Of a stretch of DNA of 64,000 nucleotides, positions 25,732 through 35,031 are shown piece after piece (within the stretch, counting starts at the first letter, position 1; the number at the start of each line of letters is the position of its first letter). Source of the stretch: Mariniflexile gromovii. Lineage in GTDB: Bacteria; Bacteroidota; Bacteroidia; Flavobacteriales; Flavobacteriaceae. Under the pieces are notes generated by a model. The model was not told where the DNA came from, ran no database searches, and saw only the letters and a program-made list of their open reading frames with translations. The DNA is taken from positions 62,001-126,000 of the forward strand of contig NZ_JAGJCB010000011.1 of NCBI RefSeq assembly GCF_017814435.1. Reading direction: 5' to 3'. Position numbers and translations under genes: made by a program.

Positions 25732-26928
25732 ATGAAAAGAATCTTATCACTCGTAGCCGTTGCTACTGCTTTAATCACATCATGTTCTAATGATGACGAC
25801 AATTCAAACCCAATAGAAACGCCATCAACTTACGTATTTACACGTAGCAGTGCTTCAACAGTTGATTTTGAAGGACAAACTACAAGAATACAAATGGCAG
25901 ATGAGTTGGTAAATGCTTTAAAAGATAACACAAAAACAGATGTAGCATTACAAGCAATGTTTGCGCATGCGCAAAATGATAATGATTTTGCTAATGTTAC
26001 TTTAAATGCTTCAGACAAAAACGTTCGTAGTAAAGTAGCTGCTTCAACCGATTATTTTTCAGCTAACACAACAGTTTCTAACGCTATAAAGGCAGATTTT
26101 GAAGGATGGATTACATCTCAAGTAACAAATGTTTTTCCTAATTGGAATACCGTTGCAACTGCAGGAAATGCAGGTCAATTACAACAAGCTGGTGGGGGAA
26201 CCATACGCTACATTAATGGAAAGGGATTGGAGTACAACCAAGCCTTAGCTAAAGGATTGATTGGTGCTTTAATGATGGACCAAATATTGAACAACTACCT
26301 AAGTCCAGCAGTTTTAGATGCAGGTTCAAACGTTGCTGATAATAATAATGGCGTTTTGGAAACCGGAAAAAACTACACCTCTATGGAACATAAATGGGAT
26401 GAGGCTTTTGGTTATTTATACGGTAGCGAAGCTAATCCTGCTGAGCCAGTATTGGATGCAGATCAATTTTTAAGCGAATATATAGAAAGAGTTAATGCCG
26501 ATTCAGATTTTTCAACATTAGCTGAAGATGTTTTTAATGCCTTTAAATTAGGTAGAGCAGCCATTGTAGCTAAAAACTATACAATTCGCGATCAGCAAGC
26601 TGAAATAATTAGAGAGAACTTATCTATAGTACCAGCGGTAAGAGGCGTATTTTATTTACAGGCTTCAAAAGCTAACTTAGGAATTGATAACGCAAGAGCA
26701 TTTCACGCGTTATCAGAAGCTTACGGATTTATTTACAGCTTACAATTTACAAGAAAACCAAATTCAATAGAGCCTTACGTAACGAAAGCGGAAGTTGATG
26801 GCTATTTAGCACAACTTATGGCAGGAAACGGGTTTTGGGATATTACAGAAACCACTATAGATAACATATCTGATGCTATAGCTGCTAAGTTTGGTTTTAC
26901 AACGGCTCAAGCTGCTACAGTTGAATAA
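25732..26928 (+). CDS. DUF4856 lipoprotein
   Basis: This 398-residue lipoprotein has its lipid Cys at 19 (LITSCSNDDD) followed by an acidic tether and a mostly helical DUF4856 domain (FTRSSASTVDFEGQTTRIQMADELVNAL; later KNYTSMEHKWDEAFGYLYG). DUF4856 proteins are found in Bacteroidota beside imelysin and TonB-receptor genes. The helical fold and EHKWDEAFGYLYG motif suggest kinship with imelysins, but this is inference. It is first in the cluster and controlled by the dual-operator promoter. The likely place is the outer membrane or periplasm, in metal handling. Confidence 0.85.
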   Translation: MKRILSLVAVATALITSCSNDDDNSNPIETPSTYVFTRSSASTVDFEGQTTRIQMADELVNALKDNTKTDVALQAMFAHAQNDNDFANVTLNASDKNVRSKVAASTDYFSANTTVSNAIKADFEGWITSQVTNVFPNWNTVATAGNAGQLQQAGGGTIRYINGKGLEYNQALAKGLIGALMMDQILNNYLSPAVLDAGSNVADNNNGVLETGKNYTSMEHKWDEAFGYLYGSEANPAEPVLDADQFLSEYIERVNADSDFSTLAEDVFNAFKLGRAAIVAKNYTIRDQQAEIIRENLSIVPAVRGVFYLQASKANLGIDNARAFHALSEAYGFIYSLQFTRKPNSIEPYVTKAEVDGYLAQLMAGNGFWDITETTIDNISDAIAAKFGFTTAQAATVE

Positions 26929-26960
26929 AACGATAGTGATATTGTTGGTTTTATAAAACT

Positions 26961-27006
26961 TAAGCAGATGGATGCCTTAAATAGTCCGTCTGCTTATTTA
27001 TATTTG
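26961..27006 (+). promoter_or_regulatory. Hairpin and second -7 element before the imelysin gene
   Basis: TAAGCAGA (26961-26968) pairs with TCTGCTTA (26989-26996), a possible terminator or processing site. TATATTTG (26999-27006) follows and could act as an internal promoter. No -33 TTG is clear. Confidence 0.45.
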
Positions 27007-27031
27007 CAAACTATTTTAAAGTAATAGGAAT

Positions 27032-28150
27032 ATGATTAAAAAAATTGTTTCGGTAATCGTTTTAGCTCTGGTAATTGTTGCCTGTAGTAGTTCGGATGGC
27101 GATGGTGATAAAAAAGCAGCAGATAATTTTGATAGACAGACCATGCTTATTAATTGGGCAGATAACATCATCATTCCTGTTTTTCAAGATTTGAACACGA
27201 AGTTGGAAAGTTTGGTAACAGCTAAAGATGGTTTTGTGGCAACACCAAACCAAGCTAATTTAGATGCATTTCGTACCGCTTGGTTAAATGCTTATAAAGT
27301 ATGGCAATACGCCGAAATGTTCAATATTGGTAAAGCAGAATCTACAAATTATGTGTACCAAATGAATGTGTATCCAACTACCGTGGCCGATGTTGAAGCA
27401 AACATAGCAAACGGTACCTACGATTTAACGCACGCCAATAATAACGATGCGGTTGGTTTTCCTGCATTGGATTATTTACTGTACGGTGTTGCTTCGGGTG
27501 ATACCGCTATTTTAAATGTTTATACCACCAATACCAATGCGGCTGGTTATAAAACCTATGTGTCTGATTTGGTAAATCAAATGAAATCACTTACCCAAAC
27601 GGTTTTAAACGATTGGACTTCGGGTTATAGAGACACCTTTGTAAATAGCACAGCAAATACTGCTACCAGTTCTACAAATAAATTAACAAACGATTTTATT
27701 TACTATTATGAAAAAGGCTTGAGAGCGAATAAAATTGGTATTCCAGCAGGTAATTTTTCTACAAATCCATTACCCGATAAAGTGGAGGCATATTACAATC
27801 AAGGGGTATCAAAAACTTTAGCTTTGGAAGCGATAGATGCTGTTCAAAACTTCTTCAACGGAAAAGCTTATACTTCTTCTACAACAGCAAATAGTTTTAA
27901 TGCTTATTTAGATTATTTGAATATGGCAAAAGGCGGTGAAGATTTAAGTACTTTAATCAATAACCAATTGAATGTAGCACGAACTAAATTACAAGCTTTA
28001 GATGCTAATTTTACCAATCAAATAAATACTGATAATTCTAAAATGACTATTGCTTTTGATGAATTACAAAAAGCAGTGGTATTATTTAAGGTTGATATGG
28101 TACAGGCTATGAACATTAGTGTCGATTATGTAGATGCTGATGGCGATTAG
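27032..28150 (+). CDS. Imelysin-family lipoprotein
   Basis: This 372-residue lipoprotein has its lipid Cys at 18 (IVACSSSDGDGD) and an imelysin domain made of helices (about 40-360). Recognisable segments are FRTAWLNAYKVWQYAEMFNIG and VGFPALDYLLYG, which replace the GxHxxE of canonical imelysins. Family members (EfeO, insulin-cleaving ICMP-like) are iron-regulated, periplasmic or surface proteins that bind metals and are not now thought to be peptidases. Second in the cluster after the DUF4856 gene; preceded by a hairpin and an internal -7 element. Its place suggests iron capture. Confidence 0.9.
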   Translation: MIKKIVSVIVLALVIVACSSSDGDGDKKAADNFDRQTMLINWADNIIIPVFQDLNTKLESLVTAKDGFVATPNQANLDAFRTAWLNAYKVWQYAEMFNIGKAESTNYVYQMNVYPTTVADVEANIANGTYDLTHANNNDAVGFPALDYLLYGVASGDTAILNVYTTNTNAAGYKTYVSDLVNQMKSLTQTVLNDWTSGYRDTFVNSTANTATSSTNKLTNDFIYYYEKGLRANKIGIPAGNFSTNPLPDKVEAYYNQGVSKTLALEAIDAVQNFFNGKAYTSSTTANSFNAYLDYLNMAKGGEDLSTLINNQLNVARTKLQALDANFTNQINTDNSKMTIAFDELQKAVVLFKVDMVQAMNISVDYVDADGD

Positions 28151-28173
28151 TAACAATAAAAAATAAAACAACT

Positions 28174-28204
28174 AAAGATTCTCTAATGCGTTAGGGAATC
28201 TTTT
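28174..28204 (+). terminator. Attenuator/terminator between imelysin and the gamma-carboxylase homologue
   Basis: AAAGATTC-t-CTAA / TTAG-g-GAATCTTT with loop TGCG is followed by TTCGTTTTTTAT. It stands inside the likely operon and would lower the expression of downstream genes, not stop it fully. Confidence 0.65.
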
Positions 28205-28214
28205 CGTTTTTTAT

Positions 28215-29588
28215 ATGGATTTCAATTTAAGAACATATTTAGCTCAAAAAACTGATGCAGCGCCTTTGGCGGTATTCCGCCTTTTGTTTGGTGTTATGAT
28301 GCTGTTTAGCCTCATTCGTTTTTGGGCAAATGGTTGGATTGAAACCTTATACATAAGCCCTAAATTTCATTTTACCTACTACGGTTTTGAATGGGTAAAA
28401 CCTTTAGGGGCATACACATACCTTATATTTATAATTTGTGGTATTTCGGCATTACTGGTGGCTTTGGGTTTAAAGTATAGATTAGCCATCATCGTTTTTT
28501 TCTTGAGTTTTACTTATATAGAACTTATGGATAAAACCACCTATTTGAACCATTATTACTGCATCAGTCTGTTAAGTTTTTTAATGATTTTTTTGCCTGC
28601 AAACGCCTATTTTTCATTAGATAGCCTTCTTAAAAAAACAAGTTTTAGAACCATACCCAAATGGACGATAGACAGTATTAAATTACTTTTGGGTATTGTT
28701 TATTTTTATGCTGGTTTGGCAAAATTGAATTCCGATTGGTTATTCAAAGCAATGCCTTTAAAAATATGGCTACCTTCTAAATACGATTTACCTTTTATTG
28801 GTGAAAACTTCATGCAACAAGAGTGGTTTCATTACGCCATGAGTTGGAGTGGTATGTTATACGATTTAAGTATTCCATTTTTACTATTGTATAGAAAAAC
28901 ACGTTGGTTTGCCTTTGCTATGGTGGTGTTTTTTCATGTATTTACCAGTGTATTGTTCCCCATAGGCATGTTTCCGTACATCATGATCGTGTCTACTCTT
29001 ATTTTCTTTGATGCTAAATTTCACCATAACATCATCGCAATCATCAAAAGCATTATAAAACCTTTCAGAAGCATATATAACATTGAATATAAAGAAGCAT
29101 ATATTTTAAAAAAGCAGCATATTGTATTGCCTATTTTAACAGTGTTTTTTGCCATTCAATTGCTTTTACCATTTCGGTATTTGTTATATCCAGGTGAATT
29201 GTTTTGGACCGAAGAAGGCTATCGTTTTTCATGGCGTGTTATGCTTATGGAAAAAATGGGCTATACCACATTCACTATTAAAGATGCAAACACAGGAAGT
29301 TCGTTTATGGTTAATAATTCCGATTTTTTAACCCCGTTTCAAGAAAAACAAATGAGTTTTCAACCCGATTTTATTTTAGAATACGCACATTATTTAGGCA
29401 ATCATTTTTCGTCTCAAGGGCATAAAAATGTACAGGTTTTTGCCGAAAGTTATGTGGCATTAAACGGGCGGTTAAGTCAACCATTTATTGATAAAACAGT
29501 CGATTTATATAAAGAAAACGAATCATTTCAACATAAAACATGGATTTTACCATTTCAAGATGAACCATCCATAACGAATTTTAGATAG
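28215..29588 (+). CDS. Vitamin K-dependent gamma-carboxylase homologue (HTTM protein)
   Basis: This 457-residue membrane protein has several N-terminal helices (about 15-330) and a soluble tail. It follows animal GGCX along long stretches: MDKTTYLNHYY against the GGCX DKTSWNNHSY, YFYAGLAKLNSDW against YFIAGVKKLDADW, FPIGMFPY against FSIGMFSY. H113 and K170 align with human His160 and catalytic Lys218. GGCX carboxylates Glu in target proteins with reduced vitamin K, O2 and CO2; bacterial homologues lack known substrates and the native reaction is unproven. Flavobacteria have menaquinone, a possible co-substrate. The gene lies between imelysin and a TonB receptor under a probable iron-type regulon. 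Confidence 0.9.
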   Translation: MDFNLRTYLAQKTDAAPLAVFRLLFGVMMLFSLIRFWANGWIETLYISPKFHFTYYGFEWVKPLGAYTYLIFIICGISALLVALGLKYRLAIIVFFLSFTYIELMDKTTYLNHYYCISLLSFLMIFLPANAYFSLDSLLKKTSFRTIPKWTIDSIKLLLGIVYFYAGLAKLNSDWLFKAMPLKIWLPSKYDLPFIGENFMQQEWFHYAMSWSGMLYDLSIPFLLLYRKTRWFAFAMVVFFHVFTSVLFPIGMFPYIMIVSTLIFFDAKFHHNIIAIIKSIIKPFRSIYNIEYKEAYILKKQHIVLPILTVFFAIQLLLPFRYLLYPGELFWTEEGYRFSWRVMLMEKMGYTTFTIKDANTGSSFMVNNSDFLTPFQEKQMSFQPDFILEYAHYLGNHFSSQGHKNVQVFAESYVALNGRLSQPFIDKTVDLYKENESFQHKTWILPFQDEPSITNFR

Positions 29589-29646
29589 CAATAAGATGAT
29601 TAAATGGATGCAACATGTGACCATTATAAAACAATAGAAAGAACAC

Positions 29647-32118
29647 ATGACATTAAAGGATTTTAAATTAGTTTTGATACTGCTTTTAGGTATCGCATCG
29701 CATGCGCAATACAAAATTTCCGGGGTTGTTACCAATGCTTCAACAAACCAGCCAGTTAACCAAGTGGAAGTTTACGATAAAGTTTCAGGCTTAAAAGCTA
29801 CTACAAATGCTTTAGGTTATTACGAGTTTGAAACAGAGAAGAAAAGCATCACCTTGGTATTCTTTTCTTATGAATTTGAAGTTAAAGAAGCCATCGTGTC
29901 TCTTTCTGAAAACACCGAGGTTAACATTATTGTAAATCCTTTAGCTGTTAAACTATCTGAAGTAGAAATTTCAACTCGAAAAGCCAAAGTATTCGAACTG
30001 TCGCGTTTAAAAGATGTTGAAGGAACTGCTATTTACGCAGGAAAAAAGACCGAAGTAATTTTGGTGGAACAATCTATGGCAAATTTAGCATCAAACAATG
30101 CACGCCAACTTTATAGCCAAGTGGTAGGTTTAAATATTTACCAAAATGACGATGCAGGGTTGCAGCTTAATATTGGTGGTCGTGGTTTAGACCCCAATAG
30201 AACGGCCAATTTTAATACCAGACAAAACGGGTACGATATTAGTGCCGATGTTTTGGGGTATCCAGAAAGCTATTATACGCCAGCCTCAGAAGGTTTAAAG
30301 GAAATTCAGGTAATTCGTGGGGCTGCATCGTTACAATACGGTACACAATTTGGAGGGTTGATCAATTTCAAAATGAAAGAACCAAACGCTTTTAAAACAA
30401 TAGAATTAATTTCCCGAAATACCTTAGGCAGCAACGGATTGTACACAAATTTCACCAGTTTAAGTGGCACAAAGGATAAGTTTAGTTATTATACTTATTT
30501 CAACTATAAAAAAGGGGATGGTTTTAGACTGAATTCAGAATTTGAATCTAAAAACCTTTTTGCACATGTAGGGTATCAGTTTAATGATAAAACTAAAATA
30601 ACTGGTGATGTTACTTATTTACATTATTTAGCACAACAAGCTGGAGGGTTAACCGATACGATGTTTAAAGAAGACCCTTACCAAAGTAATAGAACCAGAA
30701 ACTGGTTTGAAGTGGATTGGCTTTTGTACAGTGTTAAGTTATCCCATGAGTTTTCTAAGAAAACAAATTTTACATTTAACTTTTTTGGGCTCGAAGCGTC
30801 TAGAAAAGCAATAGGTTTTAGAGGCGATCCATATCCCTCAGGCTTAAACAAAAACCCAATTTTAGAAGGAGATGTAACAGATTCTAACGGAACGTATACC
30901 TATAATAGAGATATTTTAATAGGTGATTTTTCAAATTGGGGAGCCGAAGCTAGATTATTAACTAAATATAAAATTTTAGGAAAGGAAGCCGTTTTTTTAA
31001 TTGGAGGTAAATATTATAACGCTGATAATACAGGAGAACAAGGTGCAGGAAGTAAAGGCACCAATCCAGATTTTTCTATAATAGAAGAAGAAAATGCCAA
31101 TTACCCAAATGTATCTAGTTTTAGGTATCCTAACAAAAACTTAGCAATTTTTGGCGAACATATCTTCAGAGTCTCCAATACATTTTCTATTACTCCTGGA
31201 TTTAGGTTTGAATATATAAAAACAGAAAGCAAGGGAACTTATTTTACGAAAAACTACGACAATGCTAATAATTTAATTCTTTCAGAAGAGAATGAAGATA
31301 ATCGAATTTTCGACCGTTCATTTATTTTATTGGGTATTGGTGCAAGCTATAAACCCCATGCTTCCATAGAATTATATGGGAATGCTTCTCAAAATTACCG
31401 TTCGGTCACATTTAACGATATACGTTCTGTAAGTCCAACTTTTATTGTTGATGAAAATATAACAGATGAAGATGGTTATACATTAGATGTTGGCTTAAGA
31501 GGTCAGTTTAAAGAATTGTTATCTTATGATATTGGTGTTTTTGGGGTTGGATATAATAATAGAATTGGTGAGGTTTTAGACAATAGAGCTAACCGTGTAA
31601 GAACCAATGTGGGGGATGCTTTTATTGTTGGTCTTGAAAGTTTTATAGATTGGAATATTTTAGACTTGTTTGAAACTTCGTCGAAATACAAACTGAAGTT
31701 GGGACTTAATTTAGCTTATATTGAGTCAGAATACACTAATTCAATTCGAAATGGCGTAGAAGGGAATCAAGTAGAATTCATTCCTAAAGTTAATTTAAAA
31801 ACCATGTTGCGTTTTGGTTATAAAAATCTATTAGGTAGTTTACAATACACATACCTATCTGAACAATATACTGACGCATTTAATTCCGAAATAGTAGATG
31901 AAGGGGAATTGCGAGAAGGAGTTGTAGGGCAAATTCCAAGTTATAACATTTTAGATGCATCATTATCATACACCTACAAGCGTTTCAAACTGGAAACCGG
32001 TATTAATAATTTACTAAATAACGCCTATTATACAAGGCGTGCCACGGGGTATCCAGGTCCGGGAATCATACCATCAGCACCAAGAAATTGGTACACAACC
32101 TTGCAAATAAAAATCTAA
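29647..32118 (+). CDS. TonB-dependent receptor (FecA-like) of the imelysin cluster
   Basis: This 823-residue outer-membrane receptor has a signal peptide (about 1-20), a carboxypeptidase-regulatory-like beta-sandwich (about 22-100), a plug (about 120-245, with GLNIYQNDDAGLQLNIGGRGLDP and LKEIQVIRGAASLQYGTQFGGLINF) and a 22-strand barrel ending PRNWYTTLQIKI. The plug resembles FecA-type ferric citrate receptors. Substrate is inferred as a ferric chelate from context: imelysin neighbours and the shared operators. It lies 58 bp after the gamma-carboxylase homologue. Confidence 0.93.
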   Translation: MTLKDFKLVLILLLGIASHAQYKISGVVTNASTNQPVNQVEVYDKVSGLKATTNALGYYEFETEKKSITLVFFSYEFEVKEAIVSLSENTEVNIIVNPLAVKLSEVEISTRKAKVFELSRLKDVEGTAIYAGKKTEVILVEQSMANLASNNARQLYSQVVGLNIYQNDDAGLQLNIGGRGLDPNRTANFNTRQNGYDISADVLGYPESYYTPASEGLKEIQVIRGAASLQYGTQFGGLINFKMKEPNAFKTIELISRNTLGSNGLYTNFTSLSGTKDKFSYYTYFNYKKGDGFRLNSEFESKNLFAHVGYQFNDKTKITGDVTYLHYLAQQAGGLTDTMFKEDPYQSNRTRNWFEVDWLLYSVKLSHEFSKKTNFTFNFFGLEASRKAIGFRGDPYPSGLNKNPILEGDVTDSNGTYTYNRDILIGDFSNWGAEARLLTKYKILGKEAVFLIGGKYYNADNTGEQGAGSKGTNPDFSIIEEENANYPNVSSFRYPNKNLAIFGEHIFRVSNTFSITPGFRFEYIKTESKGTYFTKNYDNANNLILSEENEDNRIFDRSFILLGIGASYKPHASIELYGNASQNYRSVTFNDIRSVSPTFIVDENITDEDGYTLDVGLRGQFKELLSYDIGVFGVGYNNRIGEVLDNRANRVRTNVGDAFIVGLESFIDWNILDLFETSSKYKLKLGLNLAYIESEYTNSIRNGVEGNQVEFIPKVNLKTMLRFGYKNLLGSLQYTYLSEQYTDAFNSEIVDEGELREGVVGQIPSYNILDASLSYTYKRFKLETGINNLLNNAYYTRRATGYPGPGIIPSAPRNWYTTLQIKI

Positions 32119-32169
32119 TAAATTTCTTTAAGTTTTATTTAACATTTCCGCTTTAAACTTTTTGTTGAA

Positions 32170-32196
32170 AGTTAGGTCTAATCCTCGAACCTAACT
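32170..32196 (+). promoter_or_regulatory. Inverted repeat upstream of the 923-residue OMP gene
   Basis: AGTTAGGT (32170-32177) and ACCTAACT (32189-32196) form an 8-bp perfect inverted repeat with an 11-bp spacer, 12 bp before the start codon. It may be an operator or an mRNA stem-loop. Confidence 0.4.
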
Positions 32197-32208
32197 AAAA
32201 ACAAAACA

Positions 32209-34980
32209 TTGAAAAAATTAGTAATACTACTGTCGTTATTTGCTACTACTACATTATTTGCCCAAAAATTTAATTTACAGGGCGTAGTTAAAGATCAAAG
32301 TGCTAACGTTTTAGAAGGCGCTACCGTATACCTTCAAAGCATTAAGGACAGCATCCCAATTTCTTATGGAATTACTAATAAAAATGGCGAGTTTTCATTG
32401 CAAGTTAACACCGAAACCGATTCTAAAGCCATTTTCAATATAGCCTATTTAGGTTACAAACCGTACCGAAAAGATATTGATGTGCCTAGCGGAAAGGAAT
32501 TAAGCTTAGGGACCATTACTTTGGATGACCAAATTGAGGAATTGAATGTGGTTTCTATTATAGGTAAAGCGCCACCAATTTTAATTAAGAAAGATACCAT
32601 TGAGTATAATGCCGATAGTTTTAAAACCCTACCTAATGATAAAGCTGAAGATTTATTGAAAAAACTTCCAGGTATTGAGATAGATTTGGACGGAAATATC
32701 ACAATGAACGGTATTGAAGTAGAAGCTATTAACGTTGATGGTATGCGATTTTTTGGAGAAAAAAAGGGTGAAATCGCACTTAAAAACTTACCTAGTAATG
32801 TAATAAGCAAGGTACAGGTAACCGATTATAAAACCAATAACCAAAAATTTACGGGCGAGGAATCCGATTCAGGTACCAAAGAAATAAACTTAACCATAAA
32901 AAAAGGAAAAAACCGCGCCGTTTTTGGCGATGTTAAAGTGGGTTATGGTACCGATGATAAATACCAAGCCAACGCCAACGTGTTTCAATTAATAGATGGC
33001 AAACAATTGGGGCTTATTGGAGGTACGAATAACATCAACATGTCTAAAGGTTTTAATGCGTTGCCCGATACCGATACCAGTAATGGTTATATAGAATCGG
33101 ATTTTCTTGGAGCCAACTATACAAAAGGAAAATGGAATGAAACCCGTGTAAATGGAAATTACAGATATGGAGCTCAAAGTACAGATAGAATTCAAAAAAG
33201 CTATACAGAGAATTTTTTACCTAATTTAAATTATATTTCTAATTCTGAAAGTACCAGTTTTAGTGATTCTGATAGCCATAATGCAGGAGGCGATTTGAAA
33301 TTTATCATTCAGCCTAAAAACAAACTTTCAAACAATAAAGTTCAAATATCCAATGAAATTGAGGTAAATGTGGAGAATTCTGAATCGGGTTCTATTTCCA
33401 CTAAAAGATCAGAATATACCAATGGCGATTTGGTAAGTGATTACTCATCTCAAAACGAATCTATTTCAGAAAATTATGGTATCAATAATGAGTTTAGCGT
33501 GACTACCATTACAGGAAAAAGAGATTATTTAAGTATTGGTTTAACCACCAATTTTAGTAAAGGAAGTTCCGATAGCAAAAAATATTCTGAAAATTATATT
33601 GAAAGGTTAAATGAAACGGTGGTTCAAGACCAAATAAACAACACCGATAATTATAATAGTAATATAGGGTTGAGCGCTTTTTGGAGTAAAGAATTGTTCA
33701 CTAATTTCAGGATAATGCCTAGGTATTCCGCAAGTATCAATGCTCAGAACAATGAGAAATTTATTTATGATTATGATGAAGTTACGGATGATTATGACGA
33801 TTTTAATGAAGTTCTAAGTTCAGACAGTAGATATTCCACTACAACAATCAGGCCCGCTTTAAGATTAAGATACGAGTATAAAGATTTTCGTTTTGAAGTT
33901 GAAGGAGGCTATACAAATACCTATAGAAATTATAGAGATAAATTAGTGATTGCCCGAGATTTTAAAACCGACTTCGAGTACGCAACGTATTCAACCAGAA
34001 TACGTTATCGCGATAAAAACGGTTATAAAAACATCAATTTAAGCTATAACCAAAATGTCGATTTACCTTCAGCAAACCAATTGCAACCGGTTGAAGATGT
34101 AAGCGATATCACCCATATTCGTGTTGGTAACCCCGCTTTGGAACCTGAAATTAATCATAACATTCGATTTGAATATCAAAATAACTTAGCCTTCAATAAC
34201 ATCAACATCACAGGGAATTTAAGAGCCGAATTTATTCAAGATAAAATCATCAGTTCTACCATGACCGATGAAGATTTGAATAGATACACCACCTATGATA
34301 ATATTAATGGCGACTATTCTTATTCAGGAAATGCAGCCATTTCAAAATCGTTTTACAATAAAAAAACGAACATGAATATCAATGCACGTATCAACGGTTC
34401 GTACAGCAACTCATTATCCATTCAAAACGCCATTGTATTTACAGGGAAAACAACCAATATACGTCCATCAGTATCCTTTAAATATTCTTATGATAATAAG
34501 ATGGATTTTAGTGGATCTTACAGTTATTCAACCACCAAAAGCGTTTATGATACCGATGCGTTTAACGATAACGCATTCTTTGTACAGAATGTAGATTTTG
34601 AATCGTCTGTGTTCTTTGTTAAAAATGTATTCTTATCAAACAAAGTTTCTTACCGTTACAATAGTAGAGTAGGCGATGAATTTGATGGTGATGCCATTTT
34701 TTGGAATGCTGGACTTGGTATAGAATTATGGGATAACAAAGCAACCTTAACACTGGTTGGTTATGATATGCTTGGGAAAAATAATGGTTACAGACGCTCG
34801 GTAACCGAAACTTCCATTCAAGATACCGAAAGCAATATTTTAGAACAATATTTTATGCTGAACTTTACTTATAAATTTGGAACTTTTGCTGGCCAAAACA
34901 TGAATATGGGTGAAAGAGGCAGAGGCGATAGAGGCAGTAGAGGCGGCAGAGGTGGCTTTGGCGGTGGCGGACGCAGGTAA
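32209..34980 (+). CDS. Outer-membrane beta-barrel protein with CarboxypepD-like N-domain
   Basis: This 923-residue protein starts at TTG and has a signal peptide (about 1-18), a carboxypeptidase-regulatory-like domain (about 22-105), a plug-like segment (about 120-230, with DKAEDLLKKLPGIEIDLDGNITMNG) and a large outer-membrane barrel. It belongs to the TonB-receptor-like OMP_b-brl_3 group in Bacteroidota, usually without known substrate. The last ~25 residues are a Gly/Arg/Asp-rich tail (GRGDRGSRGGRGGFGG) beyond the barrel. It follows the FecA-like receptor by 90 bp, but may have its own control. Confidence 0.88.
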   Translation: MKKLVILLSLFATTTLFAQKFNLQGVVKDQSANVLEGATVYLQSIKDSIPISYGITNKNGEFSLQVNTETDSKAIFNIAYLGYKPYRKDIDVPSGKELSLGTITLDDQIEELNVVSIIGKAPPILIKKDTIEYNADSFKTLPNDKAEDLLKKLPGIEIDLDGNITMNGIEVEAINVDGMRFFGEKKGEIALKNLPSNVISKVQVTDYKTNNQKFTGEESDSGTKEINLTIKKGKNRAVFGDVKVGYGTDDKYQANANVFQLIDGKQLGLIGGTNNINMSKGFNALPDTDTSNGYIESDFLGANYTKGKWNETRVNGNYRYGAQSTDRIQKSYTENFLPNLNYISNSESTSFSDSDSHNAGGDLKFIIQPKNKLSNNKVQISNEIEVNVENSESGSISTKRSEYTNGDLVSDYSSQNESISENYGINNEFSVTTITGKRDYLSIGLTTNFSKGSSDSKKYSENYIERLNETVVQDQINNTDNYNSNIGLSAFWSKELFTNFRIMPRYSASINAQNNEKFIYDYDEVTDDYDDFNEVLSSDSRYSTTTIRPALRLRYEYKDFRFEVEGGYTNTYRNYRDKLVIARDFKTDFEYATYSTRIRYRDKNGYKNINLSYNQNVDLPSANQLQPVEDVSDITHIRVGNPALEPEINHNIRFEYQNNLAFNNINITGNLRAEFIQDKIISSTMTDEDLNRYTTYDNINGDYSYSGNAAISKSFYNKKTNMNINARINGSYSNSLSIQNAIVFTGKTTNIRPSVSFKYSYDNKMDFSGSYSYSTTKSVYDTDAFNDNAFFVQNVDFESSVFFVKNVFLSNKVSYRYNSRVGDEFDGDAIFWNAGLGIELWDNKATLTLVGYDMLGKNNGYRRSVTETSIQDTESNILEQYFMLNFTYKFGTFAGQNMNMGERGRGDRGSRGGRGGFGGGGRR

Positions 34981-35031
34981 TATTTAAACAGATATTAAAA
35001 TCAATAGTAATTTCTCGTATTTTTATGCCAT

